A stretch of 64,000 bases of DNA from an uncultured Clostridium sp. (GTDB lineage Bacteria > Bacillota > Clostridia > Clostridiales > Clostridiaceae). The translations under genes and the position numbers were made by a program. The notes under the pieces were generated by a model. It made no database searches, was not told the DNA's origin, and saw only the letters and a list, made by a program, of their open reading frames with translations. Positions 1 to 6,817 of the stretch are shown here, piece by piece; within the stretch, counting starts at the first letter, position 1, and every line of letters starts with the position of its first letter. Location: NCBI GenBank assembly GCA_934755305.1, contig CAKVLD010000004.1, positions 1 through 64,000 on the forward strand, read 5' to 3'.

Positions 1-75
<75 letters not shown>

Positions 76-80
76 GATTA

Positions 81-109
81 AAAGTACTAACATTGTTAGT
101 ACTTTTTTT
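81..109 (+). terminator. Rho-independent terminator of tRNA-Phe
   Basis: Perfect 10-bp stem AAAGTACTAA/TTAGTACTTT with loop CATTG, followed by a T run, six bases after the tRNA CCA end. Confidence 0.9.
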
Positions 110-388
110 AACGTATAAGAAATTTAAAAACTTTTTTGAGAGCAAGTATTGATTATTACTGGCTTTCTGATATGTTGTTAAATATACGTTAAAAGCAATT
201 GTAGTGCCGCAAAAGAACCAAAAAGAAAATAATTAAATGGTATTTTTATAAGGAAGTATTTTGCTTTTAGAACCTTTTGCATGGCTGAAAGTTGAGAATT
301 TAGATAATAAAGAAATATATTTTGAAGGTTTCCGTTTTTTAAAAATATAGTATTATTAGTACTATTCATAAACAAAACTATTTCTATA
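110..388. other. Intergenic region, no convincing gene
   Basis: AT-rich spacer between the tRNA terminator and the parvulin promoter. It holds one 65-codon minus-strand open frame (178-375) without a ribosome site or recognisable domain. I see no further structure. Confidence 0.6.
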
Positions 389-417
389 TTGTTATAAATC
401 CGACATACTGGTAAAAT
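389..417 (+). promoter_or_regulatory. SigA-type promoter of the parvulin gene
   Basis: TTGTTA (389-394), 17-base spacer, TAAAAT (412-417). It places transcription start near 424 and so supports translation from 452 rather than from an in-frame ATG at 416, which falls inside the -10 box. Confidence 0.6.
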
Positions 418-451
418 GTATTTATACTATTTCAATAAAAGGAGAAGATTA

Positions 452-1198
452 ATGGAAAATAAGGTTTTAGCAGTTGCTGCTGGTAATGAAATAACAGAGA
501 AGGATATTAACGAAATAATAGCTAGATATCCTGAACAACAAAGAATGTATATGGATAATGAACAAGGTAGAAAGCAAGTTTTAGAGCAAAGTATAGCTTT
601 TGAATTATTTAATAAGTTTGGTCAAGAAATAAAATTAGATAAAACAGAAGAATATAAGGATTCTGTAGAAAAGTTAGCTAAAGAAATACTTATTCAAATG
701 ACAATAAATAAGGTTTTGTCTGAAGTTACAATAACTGATGAAGAAGTTAAAAAGTTCTATGACAATAATAAAGCACAATTTGTAGAACCAGAAACTGCAT
801 CAGCTAAGCATATATTAGTTGATAATGAAGAGAGTGCAAAGAATATAAAGGATGAAATTGAATCAGGATCGATTTCATTCGAAGATGCTGCTAAGAAATA
901 TTCAAACTGTCCTTCTAAGGAACAAGGTGGAGATTTAGGTTCATTTGGTAGAGGGATGATGGTTCCTGAGTTTGAAAATGCTGCATTTACTGCAGAAATA
1001 GGAAAGGTTACAGAGCCAGTTCAAACTCAATTTGGATATCACTTAATATTAGTAGAATCTAAGAAAGAAGCTAAAGAAAAATCATTTGAAGAAGTAAAGG
1101 GAATGGCTACTGGTCAATTACTTCAAGATGCACAACAAAAGAAATATTTAGATGTAATTAAAGAATTAGAAGCTAAATATGGTGTAGAAAGAAAATAA
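452..1198 (+). CDS. Parvulin-type peptidyl-prolyl cis-trans isomerase, cytosolic
   Basis: 248 residues. It catalyses cis-trans isomerisation of X-Pro bonds. A helical N-terminal half (SurA/PrsA-N-like) is followed by a parvulin domain at about 113-205, with H120 in KHILV, the GGDLGSFGRG stretch, the MVPEFENAAF stretch and the closing QFGYHLILV. Start chosen at 452 because AAGGAGA lies just upstream and the promoter -10 covers the earlier ATG. Unlike PrsA it has no signal peptide or lipobox, so it should act in the cytosol. It stands alone between a promoter and a terminator. The family call is sure; the client proteins are unknown. Confidence 0.9.
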   Translation: MENKVLAVAAGNEITEKDINEIIARYPEQQRMYMDNEQGRKQVLEQSIAFELFNKFGQEIKLDKTEEYKDSVEKLAKEILIQMTINKVLSEVTITDEEVKKFYDNNKAQFVEPETASAKHILVDNEESAKNIKDEIESGSISFEDAAKKYSNCPSKEQGGDLGSFGRGMMVPEFENAAFTAEIGKVTEPVQTQFGYHLILVESKKEAKEKSFEEVKGMATGQLLQDAQQKKYLDVIKELEAKYGVERK

Positions 1199-1209
1199 TT
1201 ATAAATTAA

Positions 1210-1248
1210 AAAAAGGTATTTCAAGAATATAACTTGAAATACCTTTTT
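1210..1248. terminator. Bidirectional terminator between converging genes
   Basis: Stem AAAAAGGTATTTCAAG (1210-1225) with CTTGAAATACCTTTTT (1233-1248). The A and T runs on both sides suit it to end both the parvulin gene (+) and the HAD gene (-). Confidence 0.9.
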
Positions 1249-1258
1249 GATTTATTTA

Positions 1259-1903
1259 TTAAATTAATTCTGTAAAGTCATATATGTATTTATCAGCTAT
1301 TTTAATAAGTTCTTCTTTTTGCTCCTCTGAGTCTGCGTCATTAACAGCTATTACTTTCATATCGGCTAGCTTTGCTCCTTGCACAGCATCAAGTATATCT
1401 TCAAATACTATGCATTTGTTAGGTGCTACTTGTAGCTTTTGAGCACATAATAGATATACATCAGGTTCTCTTTTGGTTTTTCCTGTTTCAGCAGTAGTTG
1501 TTATTACATCAAAATAGTCATATATATTGTTAGATTTTAAAGCTCGTTCTAAAAGTAAATTATTATTACTAGTAGCTAGTCCAATTTTTATACCTTTATT
1601 TTTTAAGAATTTTAAAAATGAATTAACTCCAGGTTTAAGATGAACATTTTTTGAATAATGCTCAATAGCCATCTGATTCCAAGTATCTAAAATATCTTCA
1701 ATACTGTCATCTAAGTTAAAGGTAGTCTTAAAATACACAGCAACTTCCTTAAAGCTAAGATGAGATATCTTTTCTTTCAAATCTTTTGGAACAGTATGGC
1801 CTTTAGAATTTAAGAAATCTATATCTATTTGTTTCCATACCCACATAGAATCAATAAGAGTTCCATCTAAATCAAAAATTGCAGCTTCAATATTATTTAA
1901 CAT
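1259..1903 (-). CDS. HAD-superfamily hydrolase, subfamily IA (phosphatase or phosphoglucomutase-like)
   Basis: 214 residues. Motif I DLDGTLIDS near residue 11 carries the nucleophilic Asp and the Asp two residues on. An alpha-helical cap follows, then motif II LATSN, the motif III Lys in the KREPDVYL region and motif IV VFEDILDAV. This is the beta-phosphoglucomutase/PGP-like branch acting on small phosphorylated metabolites; the substrate cannot be read from sequence. The ribosome site GAGGTG lies just before the ATG. The gene sits downstream of tRNA-Pro on the same strand, behind that tRNA's terminator, with little room for its own promoter. Confidence 0.9.
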   Translation of the reverse strand: MLNNIEAAIFDLDGTLIDSMWVWKQIDIDFLNSKGHTVPKDLKEKISHLSFKEVAVYFKTTFNLDDSIEDILDTWNQMAIEHYSKNVHLKPGVNSFLKFLKNKGIKIGLATSNNNLLLERALKSNNIYDYFDVITTTAETGKTKREPDVYLLCAQKLQVAPNKCIVFEDILDAVQGAKLADMKVIAVNDADSEEQKEELIKIADKYIYDFTELI

Positions 1904-1929
1904 AATTCACCTCATAACTTTTTATAAAA

Positions 1930-1957
1930 TAAAAAAGGTAGATATAAAATCTACCTT
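1930..1957 (-). terminator. Terminator of tRNA-Pro
   Basis: On the minus strand AAGGTAGAT, loop TTTAT, ATCTACCTT, then a T-rich tail. It lies between tRNA-Pro and the HAD gene. Confidence 0.85.
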
Positions 1958-1962
1958 ATAAG

Positions 1963-2038
1963 TGGTCGGGGTGACAGGTCTCGAACCTGCGACCTCATGG
2001 TCCCAAACCATGCGCGCTACCATCTGCGCCACACCCCG
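1963..2038 (-). tRNA. tRNA-Pro (TGG)
   Basis: On the minus strand a 7-bp acceptor starting CGGGGTG, anticodon stem CATGG/CCATG around TTTGGGA (anticodon TGG), T loop TTCGAGA and encoded CCA at 1963-1965. All arms pair well. Confidence 0.97.
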
Positions 2039-2051
2039 TAGCACATAAAAT

Positions 2052-2080
2052 ATTATATAGTATATTTTACATAATGTCAA
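2052..2080 (-). promoter_or_regulatory. Consensus SigA promoter of tRNA-Pro
   Basis: Minus strand TTGACA (2080-2075), 17-base spacer, TATAAT (2057-2052), ending 13 bases before the tRNA. Both hexamers match consensus exactly. Confidence 0.9.
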
Positions 2081-2222
2081 ATATAAATTTTATATAATGT
2101 ATAAAATTTATTATAATATATAGGCTTTAAGTACGAATATAAGAGTATTTAATAGTATATCGTAACTTTAACAGAGTATTTATGAGGTAATATGAGCTAT
2201 GAAAGGCATTTAAAGTCTCGAT

Positions 2223-2255
2223 AGCATTGAAAAAAAGCCATTTCAATGCTATAAT
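2223..2255 (+). promoter_or_regulatory. SigA promoter overlapped by a 10-bp inverted repeat
   Basis: TTGAAA (2227-2232), 17-base spacer, TATAAT (2250-2255). A perfect inverted repeat AGCATTGAAA (2223-2232) and TTTCAATGCT (2241-2250) covers the -35 box and runs up to the -10, which is a good position for a repressor operator. It drives the NlpC/P60 gene. Confidence 0.75.
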
Positions 2256-2301
2256 GATAATACGTAATAAAGAAATAAATTTTATATTAAGGAAGGGAGG
2301 G

Positions 2302-2322
2302 ATGGTCGACAGACCATTTTGA
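2302..2322 (+). promoter_or_regulatory. Leader minicistron MVDRPF and spacer hairpin before the NlpC/P60 gene
   Basis: AAGGA (2289-2293) is spaced 8 bases from ATG 2302, which opens a six-codon frame (MVDRPF) ending in TGA at 2320-2322, directly abutting the ATG of the main gene at 2323. The same bases form a hairpin ATGGTC/GACCAT (2302-2307, 2312-2317). The hairpin would also bring the upstream GGAGGG (2296-2301) to about 5 bases from ATG 2323. Either reading makes an unusual translation start. Confidence 0.5.
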
Positions 2323-3585
2323 ATGAGAAAAAGATTATTATCTGCTTTAATAGCAGTAATGGTTACAGCTACAGGAGTAATGGTACCATTTACAACAGTA
2401 AAAGCAGATCCAGGTAGTAGTGTTTCAGTGAATTCTCAAACACAACAATTACAAAGTCAATTAAATGAAATGTTAAATAAGATAAATGAATTGAATGAAA
2501 AGATACAAGTTTTAGATAATGAAATTAGTCCTTTAGATAGTAAAATAAAAGAAAATAATGCTGAAATAGAAAACGTAAATAATGAAATCGCTAACACTAA
2601 CAAAGAAATTGAACAAGCTAAGGCTGATATAGAAGAACAAGAAGAAGTATTAGGGCAAAGACTTAGAGAGTTATATAAGTCAGGTGGACAAACTAGTTAC
2701 ATATCTTTAATATTTTCTGCTGAAAGTTTTAGTGATTTAATAAGCAAAATAGATGCAGCTAGTAAGTTAATAAAAATAGATCAAAAGATTGCAAATGAAT
2801 TAACTAATACTAAGAAGAATCTTGATAATAAAGTAGAATCATTAGAATCAAAAGCAAAAGAAATAGAAACTTTAACTGAAGAAGTAAAAGTTAAAAAGGC
2901 AGAACTTGATGAAAAGAAAGCAGATCAAGAGGTAATACTTACTCAAGCTAAGGCAGAACAAGAAGCTTTTGAAAGTCAATACTTAGTTCCACAAGAAATG
3001 AGTGAAGTTTCTCCTTGGATAGAACAAGCTACTAATAGTAATAATTCTGTTGATAATATTAAGAATTCAAAATCTATGTTAGAAGCATACCTTCAACAAT
3101 TAAAAAGTGATGAAGCTAAATCTTCTGTTAACAATGCGATTAGTAAAGCAAATGCATTAATAGATAAGAAGAATAAAGAAGCGGAAGAGGCTAAGAAGGC
3201 AGCTGCAACTAATAGAGGTGACGATACTTTGACAGTGTCAAAAGATATGAGTGGCCTAATGACTTTATTAAGAGCACAATTAGGTAAGCCATATGTTTAT
3301 GGAGCAACTGGTCCAAGCACTTTTGACTGTTCAGGATTAACATCATATGTTTATAGAAATGCTTTAGGAATAGAAATAGGTAGAACAACTTATGAACAAA
3401 TAAATTCAGGTGTTGAGGTATCACAAAGTGAATTAAAAGTAGGTGACTTAGTATTTCCTCATGCTGGACATGTTGGAATATATATAGGAAATGGACAAAT
3501 GATTCATGCTCCTCAAACTGGAGATGTTGTTAAAATAGCACCAGTATATAGGTTCTGGAGAGCAAGAAGAATAGTAAAGAGTTAA
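2323..3585 (+). CDS. Secreted NlpC/P60 peptidoglycan endopeptidase with coiled-coil domain
   Basis: 420 residues. Signal peptide 1-28 (MRKRLL, hydrophobic core, cleavage after VKA). Residues about 36-225 form a long PcsB/CwlO-like coiled coil, then a charged linker, then an NlpC/P60 cysteine peptidase domain from about 308. The catalytic Cys is C336 in FDCSGL, with His H383 in HVGIYIG and H395 in MIHAP. Such enzymes cut gamma-D-Glu-diamino acid bonds in wall peptides, and in PcsB/CwlO systems the coiled coil couples them to FtsEX. An ftsEX pair is present at 17.7 kb, so a partnership is possible but is only an inference. ATG 2323 directly follows a leader frame. Confidence 0.93.
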   Translation: MRKRLLSALIAVMVTATGVMVPFTTVKADPGSSVSVNSQTQQLQSQLNEMLNKINELNEKIQVLDNEISPLDSKIKENNAEIENVNNEIANTNKEIEQAKADIEEQEEVLGQRLRELYKSGGQTSYISLIFSAESFSDLISKIDAASKLIKIDQKIANELTNTKKNLDNKVESLESKAKEIETLTEEVKVKKAELDEKKADQEVILTQAKAEQEAFESQYLVPQEMSEVSPWIEQATNSNNSVDNIKNSKSMLEAYLQQLKSDEAKSSVNNAISKANALIDKKNKEAEEAKKAAATNRGDDTLTVSKDMSGLMTLLRAQLGKPYVYGATGPSTFDCSGLTSYVYRNALGIEIGRTTYEQINSGVEVSQSELKVGDLVFPHAGHVGIYIGNGQMIHAPQTGDVVKIAPVYRFWRARRIVKS

Positions 3586-3606
3586 ATTGGTTTATTATAC
3601 AAGAAG

Positions 3607-3652
3607 AGCGTTATGTCGAAATTGTAGTATGATTTTGACATAACGCTTTTTG
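3607..3652 (+). terminator. Terminator of the NlpC/P60 gene
   Basis: Stem AGCGTTATGTC (3607-3617) with GACATAACGCT (3637-3647) followed by a T tract; 11 bp, large loop. Confidence 0.9.
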
Positions 3653-3718
3653 TTTTTTTAATTTGAGAGTTATAACTTATTAAGGTATAATTAATATTAT
3701 TTTTGTGAGGTTGATTAA

Positions 3719-4468
3719 ATGAAAGATATAAAAATAAATGAAGATGAATCAATTGATGATTTACAATTAAATGGACTAAATTTAATACAAAAGAAAGATG
3801 CTTTTAGATTTGGAGTTGATGCAGTATTACTTTCAGATTTTGCAAATATAAAAAGAAATTTTAGAGTAGTAGATTTATGTACTGGTACAGGGATAATTCC
3901 TTTTTTAATTTGGGGAAAGTATTCCCCAAAAGAAATATGTGGAATAGAAATACAAGAAGAGATGGCAGAGATGGCTAATAGGAGTTCTAAACTTAATGGA
4001 ACGGAGGAAAGTATAAGATTTTATGCTGAAGATTTAAAAAACTTGGATTTTATAAAAACATTAGGCAAATTTGATGTATTAACAGTTAATCCACCATATA
4101 AGTTAAATAATTCAGGAATAGTTAATCCTTCGGATAAGATAGCTATAGCGAGGCATGAGGTATTATGTAACCTAGAGGACGTTATACGAGTCTCTAGGAC
4201 TCTTTTAAAAGATAATGGACGTATTTATATGGTTCATAGGCCAGAACGCTTAGCTGACATTATAACGCTTATGAGAAAATATAAAATAGAACCTAAAAGA
4301 ATTAGGATGGTTCAACCTAATACTAAAAAAGCACCTAATATAGTTTTAGTTGAAGGTCAAAGAGATGGTGGGAAGTTTTTAAAGTGGGAAGCACCTTTAT
4401 ATGTTTATAAAGATGAAGGTGGATATAGTGATGAAATTGAAGCTATTTATGGAAGGAGTAGGTCATAA
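3719..4468 (+). CDS. tRNA1(Val) A37 N6-methyltransferase-like protein (TrmN6/YabB)
   Basis: 249 residues. Class I SAM-dependent methyltransferase: motif I VVDLCTGTGIIPF near 44-57 binds SAM, IEIQEEM marks the acidic loop, and VNPPYKLN near 123-130 is the N6-adenine catalytic motif. The family methylates A37 of tRNA-Val. In Bacillus the homologue yabB also precedes rsmI (yabC) and abrB, the order seen here, which supports the call. GAGG precedes the ATG. The stop codon overlaps the rsmI start by one base (TAATG), so the two are translationally coupled. Confidence 0.88.
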   Translation: MKDIKINEDESIDDLQLNGLNLIQKKDAFRFGVDAVLLSDFANIKRNFRVVDLCTGTGIIPFLIWGKYSPKEICGIEIQEEMAEMANRSSKLNGTEESIRFYAEDLKNLDFIKTLGKFDVLTVNPPYKLNNSGIVNPSDKIAIARHEVLCNLEDVIRVSRTLLKDNGRIYMVHRPERLADIITLMRKYKIEPKRIRMVQPNTKKAPNIVLVEGQRDGGKFLKWEAPLYVYKDEGGYSDEIEAIYGRSRS

Positions 4469-5313
4469 TGAACAGTGGAAAAATATATTTAGTTCCAACC
4501 CCTATTGGAAATTTAAAAGATATGACATTAAGAGGGTTGGAAGTATTACAGTCTGTAGATATCGTTGCAGCAGAAGATACAAGACAAAGTTTAAAGTTGT
4601 TAAATCATTTTGAAATAAAGAAACCTTTAATAAGTTATCATCAACATAATGAACAAGGAAAAAGTGAAGATATCTTAGAGATGGTGAGGGAAGGTAAAAG
4701 TATAGCAATAGTAACAGATGCAGGAACCCCAGGAGTTTCAGATCCAGGTGCTATAATTGTACAAAAATGTATTGAAAATAATATAGAATTTGAAGTTTTA
4801 CCAGGTGCGACTGCTATTACTACTGCTTTAGTATATTCAGGGTTAGATACAACTAAGTTTTTATTTAGAGGTTTTATATCAAGAGAAACAAAAGAAAGAA
4901 AAATATTATTTGATGAAATAAGAAATTCAAAAGAATCATTAATATTCTATGAATCACCACATAGATTGCTAAGTACTTTAAATTTGTTACATACAGAACT
5001 TGGTAATAGAAAAATTGCAGTGTGTAGAGAATTAACTAAATTGCATGAAGAAATAAGAAGAGGTAGCTTAGAAGAAATAATTAATTACTTTTCAGAAAGA
5101 TCTATAAAGGGTGAATTTGTATTAGTTGTTGAAGGAAAACAGCAAGAACAAATAGATAGAGAAAATAAAGAAAAGTGGGAAGAGTTATCTATTGAAGATC
5201 ATATAAGATTACTCATGAATGAAGGGTTAAATAAAAAAGAATCTATAAAGAAAGTTGCTAAGGATAGAGGACTTCAAAAAAATATAGTTTATCAAATAGC
5301 AACTGAAATATAA
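4468..5313 (+). CDS. rsmI: 16S rRNA (cytidine-1402-2'-O)-methyltransferase RsmI
   Basis: 281 residues, normal family length. TP-methylase fold: N-terminal IYLVPTPIGNLKDMTLR, then VAAEDTRQS, ISYHQHNE, VTDAGTPGVSDPG and LPGATAITTALVYSGL, all hallmark RsmI motifs. The C-terminal 45 residues hold the small helical RsmI domain (LLMNEGLNKKESIKKVAKDRG). The enzyme 2'-O-methylates C1402 in the ribosomal decoding centre. It overlaps trmN6 by one base, has AAGGAG about 10 bases before the ATG, and ends at a strong terminator. Confidence 0.97.
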   Translation: MNSGKIYLVPTPIGNLKDMTLRGLEVLQSVDIVAAEDTRQSLKLLNHFEIKKPLISYHQHNEQGKSEDILEMVREGKSIAIVTDAGTPGVSDPGAIIVQKCIENNIEFEVLPGATAITTALVYSGLDTTKFLFRGFISRETKERKILFDEIRNSKESLIFYESPHRLLSTLNLLHTELGNRKIAVCRELTKLHEEIRRGSLEEIINYFSERSIKGEFVLVVEGKQQEQIDRENKEKWEELSIEDHIRLLMNEGLNKKESIKKVAKDRGLQKNIVYQIATEI

Positions 5314-5319
5314 AAAAAT

Positions 5320-5350
5320 AGTACCTCTAGGGGATAGAGGTACTTTTTTA
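5320..5350 (+). terminator. Terminator of trmN6-rsmI
   Basis: Stem AGTACCTCTA (5320-5329)/TAGAGGTACT (5335-5344), loop GGGGA, then TTTTTTA. Confidence 0.92.
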
Positions 5351-5371
5351 TAGAGTATTGGGGATACTCTA
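5351..5371. terminator. Second hairpin, probable abrB terminator
   Basis: TAGAGTAT/ATACTCTA with loop TGGGG, immediately after the rsmI terminator and 15 bases past the abrB stop. Its loop resembles that of the first hairpin. A/T runs are weak, so its role is less certain. Confidence 0.45.
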
Positions 5372-5385
5372 TAATTAATATGTTA

Positions 5386-5631
5386 TTATCTACCGTTCTT
5401 CATTTCTTCAAGACAGTTTTTGCAGATGTTTTTACCTTTATAGTTGATAACATCTCTAGCATCTCCACAGAAAATACAAGCTGGTTCATATTTCTTTAAT
5501 ATGATTTGTTCACCATCTACATATATTTCTAATGCATCTTTTTCTGCTATGTCTAAAGTTCTTCTTAATTCTATAGGAATTACTATTCTTCCTAATTCGT
5601 CTACTCTTCTTACTACACCTGTTGATTTCAT
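5386..5631 (-). CDS. abrB: AbrB-family transition-state regulator with C-terminal Cys pairs
   Basis: 81 residues. Residues 1-47 are a typical SpoVT/AbrB swapped-hairpin DNA-binding domain (STGVVRRVDELGRIVIPIELRR). Where Bacillus AbrB has its multimerisation domain, this protein has a short tail with C52-x2-C55 and C70-x2-C73, a zinc-ribbon-like pattern typical of clostridial AbrBs. It represses stationary-phase and sporulation functions. AAGGAGGAAA lies upstream of the ATG. Its promoter and a Spo0A-type box lie upstream (see there), matching the known Spo0A-represses-abrB circuit. Its position beside rsmI is conserved with Bacillus. Confidence 0.93.
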   Translation of the reverse strand: MKSTGVVRRVDELGRIVIPIELRRTLDIAEKDALEIYVDGEQIILKKYEPACIFCGDARDVINYKGKNICKNCLEEMKNGR

Positions 5632-5658
5632 TAAAGTTTCCTCCTTGTATTTGCATCA

Positions 5659-5665
5659 TTCGACA
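5659..5665 (-). promoter_or_regulatory. Exact Spo0A box (TGTCGAA) in the abrB leader
   Basis: The minus strand reads TGTCGAA between the predicted abrB -10 (5683-5678) and the ribosome site. A box just downstream of the transcription start is where Spo0A represses abrB in Bacillus. Confidence 0.6.
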
Positions 5666-5677
5666 TTTTACTATGCT

Positions 5678-5706
5678 ATGTTACCAAAAATGTAATATAA
5701 AGTCAA
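5678..5706 (-). promoter_or_regulatory. Predicted abrB promoter
   Basis: Minus strand TTGACT (5706-5701), 17-base spacer, TAACAT (5683-5678). Good -35, moderate -10. Confidence 0.6.
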
Positions 5707-6057
5707 CCTAAAATGTGAATAATATTTTTGAACTTACAAATTTCTCTATAAACTATGTATAAATAGAATATACTACCATTTTTTTAAATTGTCAATAGTT
5801 TACATTTAAAATTAATTTTATGTTAATAAAATTTTATTAAATACAAAATGTATAATATTTCTCATCAAGTAAAAAATATAATATAAAATAACAAGAAAAT
5901 CAAGAAAAATTATTATATTTTTCACAATAAGCAAAAATATTACCATAATTTTGTTGTTTGAAGGTTATTTGTCGAAAAAATCTTAACCCTAAGTATAAAT
6001 ATACTATGAATATTAGAATATGGCAATATTAAATTATTCAAAGGTGGTTGAATTAAC
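5707..6057. other. AT-rich divergent intergenic region with a second Spo0A-like box
   Basis: About 350 bases without a credible gene between the divergent abrB and DUF1836 promoters. It contains an exact TGTCGAA at 5970-5976 on the + strand, 82 bases upstream of the DUF1836 -35 box. The rest is extremely AT-rich and shows no other structure that I can name. Confidence 0.5.
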
Positions 6058-6086
6058 TTGTAATAAGTTTTTTTATACTATATAAT
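6058..6086 (+). promoter_or_regulatory. SigA promoter of the DUF1836 gene
   Basis: TTGTAA (6058-6063), 17-base spacer, TATAAT (6081-6086), 35 bases before the ATG. Confidence 0.75.
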
Positions 6087-6121
6087 ATATTATAAGAATA
6101 ATATACAAAGGTGGAATATAT

Positions 6122-6712
6122 ATGGGCAATAATCTTGATTCTAACTATATAAAAGATTTAGCAGCAGAGATGTCTAAAAATAGTATGATTCCATATAGTG
6201 ATTTACCACAATATGATTTATTTCTATCACAAGTAATAGATTTCTTAAATGATAAATTTACTGGAGATAAGTATACTAACAATATAGTTCAGAATTACAT
6301 TAAAAGTGAGGTAATAACTAGACCTGAGGATGGAAAAAAGAGAGGATATACCAAACTTCATTTAGTACAACTTGTACTTTTAAGTTATATGAGACCTATT
6401 CTGACAACAGAAGAGATAAAAAAAGTTTTTAGTTTAGCTTTTAATGAAATCAATGACAGAAGTGATGACATAATATCATGGGAATCTGCTTATAAGATAT
6501 TTGCAGAAATTCAACAGGAAAGTTATGATACTATTTTAGCTAAACCTATTGCAGATGATAAGAAATTAGATGAAATTATGAATAATTTCAACTTAGAAGA
6601 AAAAGATGAAGATAGAATAAGAGTGTTTATAAGTGTAATTTCTTTAATAGCTCAAGCAAGTGCTATTAAAAAATTGGTACAAAAAATTGCTAATGAATAT
6701 AGTGCTGAATAG
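6122..6712 (+). CDS. DUF1836 domain protein, probable DNA-binding regulator
   Basis: 196 residues. Residues about 23-140 match my memory of the DUF1836 family: LPQYDLFLSQVIDFLNDKF, then TNNIVQNYIKSEVITRP, GYTKLHLVQLVLLSYMRPIL and TTEEIKKVF. The first half resembles a MerR-like winged helix (NYIKSEVI..GYTKLHL). The C-terminal helices are not recognised. The role is unknown; a transcription regulator is the usual guess. AAAGGTGGAA precedes the ATG. It is monocistronic, with its stop codon inside a terminator stem, and diverges from abrB. Confidence 0.78.
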   Translation: MGNNLDSNYIKDLAAEMSKNSMIPYSDLPQYDLFLSQVIDFLNDKFTGDKYTNNIVQNYIKSEVITRPEDGKKRGYTKLHLVQLVLLSYMRPILTTEEIKKVFSLAFNEINDRSDDIISWESAYKIFAEIQQESYDTILAKPIADDKKLDEIMNNFNLEEKDEDRIRVFISVISLIAQASAIKKLVQKIANEYSAE

Positions 6713-6732
6713 GGGGTAAGTCCCCTATTTTT
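6710..6732 (+). terminator. Terminator overlapping the DUF1836 stop codon
   Basis: TAGGGG (6710-6715)/CCCCTA (6722-6727) followed by TTTTTA. The TAG stop is the first part of the stem. Confidence 0.85.
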
Positions 6733-6817
6733 ATATTGTGAGAATAAAGATGGAGGAGTGAGTTTTTACAAACCATATCTATCCATTTTTTTATTTTCTT
6801 AATGTAGGTGATGAATT

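Noticed and set aside
178..375. 65-codon open frame on the minus strand
   Set aside because: No ribosome site before its ATG, no domain, composition as expected for random AT-rich DNA.
3614..3620. Exact Spo0A box TGTCGAA
   Set aside because: It lies inside the stem of the NlpC/P60 terminator; a chance match is the simpler reading.
4401..4613. 70-codon frame across the trmN6/rsmI junction
   Set aside because: Out of frame with both real genes, no ribosome site.
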